Source: an uncultured Collinsella sp. (lineage in GTDB: Bacteria; Actinomycetota; Coriobacteriia; Coriobacteriales; Coriobacteriaceae). Taken from it: DNA of 52,101 nt. The stretch spans positions 1-52,101 of the forward strand of contig CABUOA010000016.1 of assembly GCA_902493145.1 (NCBI GenBank), read 5' to 3'. The position numbers and the translations under genes are program-made. The stretch's first letter is position 1; each line of letters opens with the position of its first letter. The notes beneath the pieces are model-generated. The model was not told the DNA's origin and ran no database searches. It worked only from the letters and a program-made list of their open reading frames with translations. Of the stretch, positions 50,197-52,101 are shown one piece after another.

Positions 50197-50680
50197 CCTG
50201 CGCATTGGCCATGGCTACGACGTTCACCGTCTGGTGGAGGGGCGTCGATGTATCATCGGCGGTGTCGACATTCCCTACGAGCGCGGCCTGCTGGGCCACT
50301 CGGATGCCGATGTGCTCGCGCACGCCTTGGCCGACGCCATTCTGGGCGCCTGCCGCGGGGGAGATATCGGCAAGCTATTCCCCGATACCGACCCTGCCTA
50401 CGAGGGTGCCGATTCGATGGTGCTGCTCGCTCGCGTGATGGACTATGCGCGCGAGCTGGGCTTTGAGTTTGTCGATGCCGACTGCACCATTGCCTGCCAG
50501 CAGCCTAAGATCACCCCGCACCGCGATGCCATGCGCGCCAACCTTGCCCACGCCCTGGGCGTTGACGTCGAAAACGTGGGCGTTGCCGCCACTACGACCG
50601 AAAAGCTCGGCTGGGAAGGCCAAGGCGAGGGAATTGGCGCCTGGGCCGTCTGCCTGCTACAGAAAACCGTTAAGGAGTAA
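50186..50680 (+). CDS. ispF: 2-C-methyl-D-erythritol 2,4-cyclodiphosphate synthase
   Basis: A 164-residue trimeric zinc enzyme closing the cyclodiphosphate ring in isoprenoid synthesis. It has the metal-binding RIGHGYDVHRL, HSDADVLAHALADAILGA and the late ATTTEKLGWEGQGEGI. The ATG at 50186 was chosen because it directly precedes the family start and GAGAGG lies upstream; the frame is open 33 nt further inside ispD. cysS begins 3 nt after the stop. Confidence 0.95.
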   Translation: MFSNLRIGHGYDVHRLVEGRRCIIGGVDIPYERGLLGHSDADVLAHALADAILGACRGGDIGKLFPDTDPAYEGADSMVLLARVMDYARELGFEFVDADCTIACQQPKITPHRDAMRANLAHALGVDVENVGVAATTTEKLGWEGQGEGIGAWAVCLLQKTVKE

Positions 50681-50683
50681 CGA

Positions 50684-52101
50684 ATGCGTATCTACAACAG
50701 CGCTACCCATAAAAAGGAAGAGTTCCAGCCCATCGAGTCCGGCAAGGTCCGCATGTACGTGTGCGGCCCCACGGTCTACGACAACATCCACATCGGCAAC
50801 GCCCGCACGTTCATCAGCTTCGATGTGATTCGCCGCTGGCTCATCGCGAGCGGCTACGAGGTCACGTTCGCCCAGAACCTCACCGATGTCGATGACAAGA
50901 TCATCAAGCGCGCCAACGAGCAGGGCCGAACGGCCGCCGAGGTCGCGACGGAGTTCTCCGACAAGTTCATCGGCGTCATGCGCGCCGCCAACGTGCTCGA
51001 TCCCGATGTGCGCCCCCGCGCCACCAAGGAGATCGGCCCCATGATCGCTATGATCAAGACGCTTATCGAGCAGGGTCACGCTTACGCCGCCGATAACGGC
51101 GACGTGTACTTTGCCGTGCGCAGCGATCCCAACTATGGTCAGGTCTCGGGCCGCAACATCGACGACCTTATGGTTGGCGCGCGCATCGAGGAGAACGAGG
51201 ACAAGAACGACCCGCTCGACTTTGCCCTGTGGAAGGCCGCCAAGCCCGGCGAGCCCAGCTGGCCGAGCCCCTGGGGCGAGGGCCGTCCCGGTTGGCACAC
51301 CGAGTGCGCCGCCATGGTGCATCGCTACCTGGGCACCCCGATCGACATCCACGGCGGCGGCTCCGACCTTGCCTTCCCGCATCACGAGAACGAGTGCGCT
51401 CAGGCCACCTGCGCCTGGCACCAGGGCTTCTCCAACACCTGGATGCACACGGGCATGCTGCTGGTCGATGGTGAAAAGATGTCCAAGTCGCTCGGCAACT
51501 TCTTTACGCTGGCCGAGGTCCTCGAGCAGCACTCCGCTGCCGCCCTGCGCCTGTTGATGCTGCAGACGAGCTATCGCTCGCCGCTCGACTTTTCTTGGGA
51601 GCGCCTGGAGGGTGCCGAGAACTCGCTCACGCGTATTGCCGGTACGGTCGAGAACCTGCGCTGGGCTGCGAACCATGCGACGGCCGATGCCGATGAGGCA
51701 GCATCCGAGGCGTTTGCCGCCAAGGCCGCCGAGACCCGTGTCACCTTTAAGGAGTGCATGGACGACGACTTTAACACCGCCGGTGCCATGGGTGCTGTCT
51801 TTGGCTTTGTCACCGAGTGCAACCAGTACCTGGAGCAGGCGGGCGATGCTGCCGACAAGGCCGCAGTCCTGGCTGCCGCCGATACGCTGGCCGAGCTGCT
51901 CGATACGTTTGGCGTTGAGCTCCCCGAGCCCAAGGTCGAGCTGCCGCTGGGTCTGCTGGGCGTTGCCGCCGGCCTGGTCGCCTACACGGGCGACGACGTG
52001 GACGAGGCCGCTGCCAAGATTCTCGAGGCCCGCGCCGATGCCCGTGCCGCCAAGAACTGGGATCTGGCCGACGCCATCCGCGACCAGCTCAAGGACCTGG
52101 G
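50684..52101 (+). CDS. cysS: Cysteinyl-tRNA synthetase (3' end outside window)
   Basis: 472 residues are visible before the window ends, so little more than the last few residues should be missing. It is a class I synthetase: zinc-binding CGPTVYD, HIGNARTF (the HIGH motif), TECAAM, HHENECAQ and EKMSKSLGNFF (the KMSKS motif). It charges tRNA-Cys. The ATG is preceded by AAGGAGTAA inside the end of ispF, so it belongs to the disA-ispD-ispF-cysS operon. Confidence 0.95.
   Translation, partial: MRIYNSATHKKEEFQPIESGKVRMYVCGPTVYDNIHIGNARTFISFDVIRRWLIASGYEVTFAQNLTDVDDKIIKRANEQGRTAAEVATEFSDKFIGVMRAANVLDPDVRPRATKEIGPMIAMIKTLIEQGHAYAADNGDVYFAVRSDPNYGQVSGRNIDDLMVGARIEENEDKNDPLDFALWKAAKPGEPSWPSPWGEGRPGWHTECAAMVHRYLGTPIDIHGGGSDLAFPHHENECAQATCAWHQGFSNTWMHTGMLLVDGEKMSKSLGNFFTLAEVLEQHSAAALRLLMLQTSYRSPLDFSWERLEGAENSLTRIAGTVENLRWAANHATADADEAASEAFAAKAAETRVTFKECMDDDFNTAGAMGAVFGFVTECNQYLEQAGDAADKAAVLAAADTLAELLDTFGVELPEPKVELPLGLLGVAAGLVAYTGDDVDEAAAKILEARADARAAKNWDLADAIRDQLKDL

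Noticed and set aside
1..52101. CRISPR arrays, transposase genes, prophage genes
   Set aside because: No regularly spaced direct repeats with unique spacers, no transposase or integrase and no phage structural gene were seen. The tandem array at 25.4-25.9 kb has no unique spacers.

Overview
The window is about 52 kb of GC-rich chromosome from what looks like a host-associated actinobacterium of the class Coriobacteriia, most like Collinsella. This is inferred from the protein sequences, gene neighbourhoods and Shine-Dalgarno-led gene starts; no database search was possible. Features that suggest a Gram-positive member of this class are an AmaP/DUF2273/Asp23 operon, a Veg protein next to ispE, ClpC with groESL, an ECF-type riboflavin transporter, a disA-ispD-ispF-cysS cluster, and a MurE with a lysine/ornithine-type specificity motif. 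Nearly all genes are on the plus strand. Exceptions are an M20 peptidase, hipBA, mntP and tRNA-Val. No phage, CRISPR array or transposase gene was found.

Layout. 1-9 kb: a DUF6020 membrane protein, yebC, the amaP-DUF2273-asp23 envelope-stress operon, a YitT transporter-like protein, then three small membrane-protein genes, two of them starting with the same four-cysteine zinc ribbon. 9-12.2 kb: a divergent pair of metal-dependent hydrolases (M20 and YtcJ-like). 12.2-15.7 kb: groES-groEL, with very large nested palindromes on both sides. 15.4-20 kb: an FMN riboswitch followed by ribU, a fused EcfA ATPase, ecfT and two small flavin-type split-barrel proteins, apparently a flavin uptake and use operon. 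20-25 kb: argC-argJ-argB-argD behind an ArgR-like palindrome. 25-26.1 kb: a gene-free kilobase with an AT-rich MITE-like element and a roughly 188-bp tandem array made from the 3' tail of the adjacent tRNA-Val. 26-35 kb: asnB, murE, a HAD phosphatase, murI-rph-rdgB-dtd, veg-ispE and tRNA-Pro. 35-41 kb: tatA, greA, a lysyl-tRNA synthetase with an extra tRNA-binding domain, a fused ThrE exporter and a DUF2798 protein. 41-46 kb: clpC and pepD. 45.6-48.2 kb, minus strand: a HipBA toxin-antitoxin pair and an mntP manganese exporter behind a yybP-ykoY riboswitch. 48.4 kb to the end: disA, ispD, ispF and a cysS that runs off the window.

The genes are mostly housekeeping: amino acid supply (arginine, asparagine), wall precursors (murE, murI), the non-mevalonate isoprenoid pathway (ispD, ispE, ispF), translation and its quality control (lysS, cysS, dtd, tRNAs, rph), nucleotide pool cleaning (rdgB), proteostasis (groESL, clpC) and metal and flavin homeostasis under two riboswitches. 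The less ordinary content lies between the genes: several interspersed hairpin families, many starting at stop codons, four nested palindromes, two elements with terminal inverted repeats, and the tRNA-tail array. No complete new defence or metabolic system could be shown. The best candidates for something undescribed are the tRNA-tail array, the nested palindromes and the zinc-ribbon membrane-protein trio.
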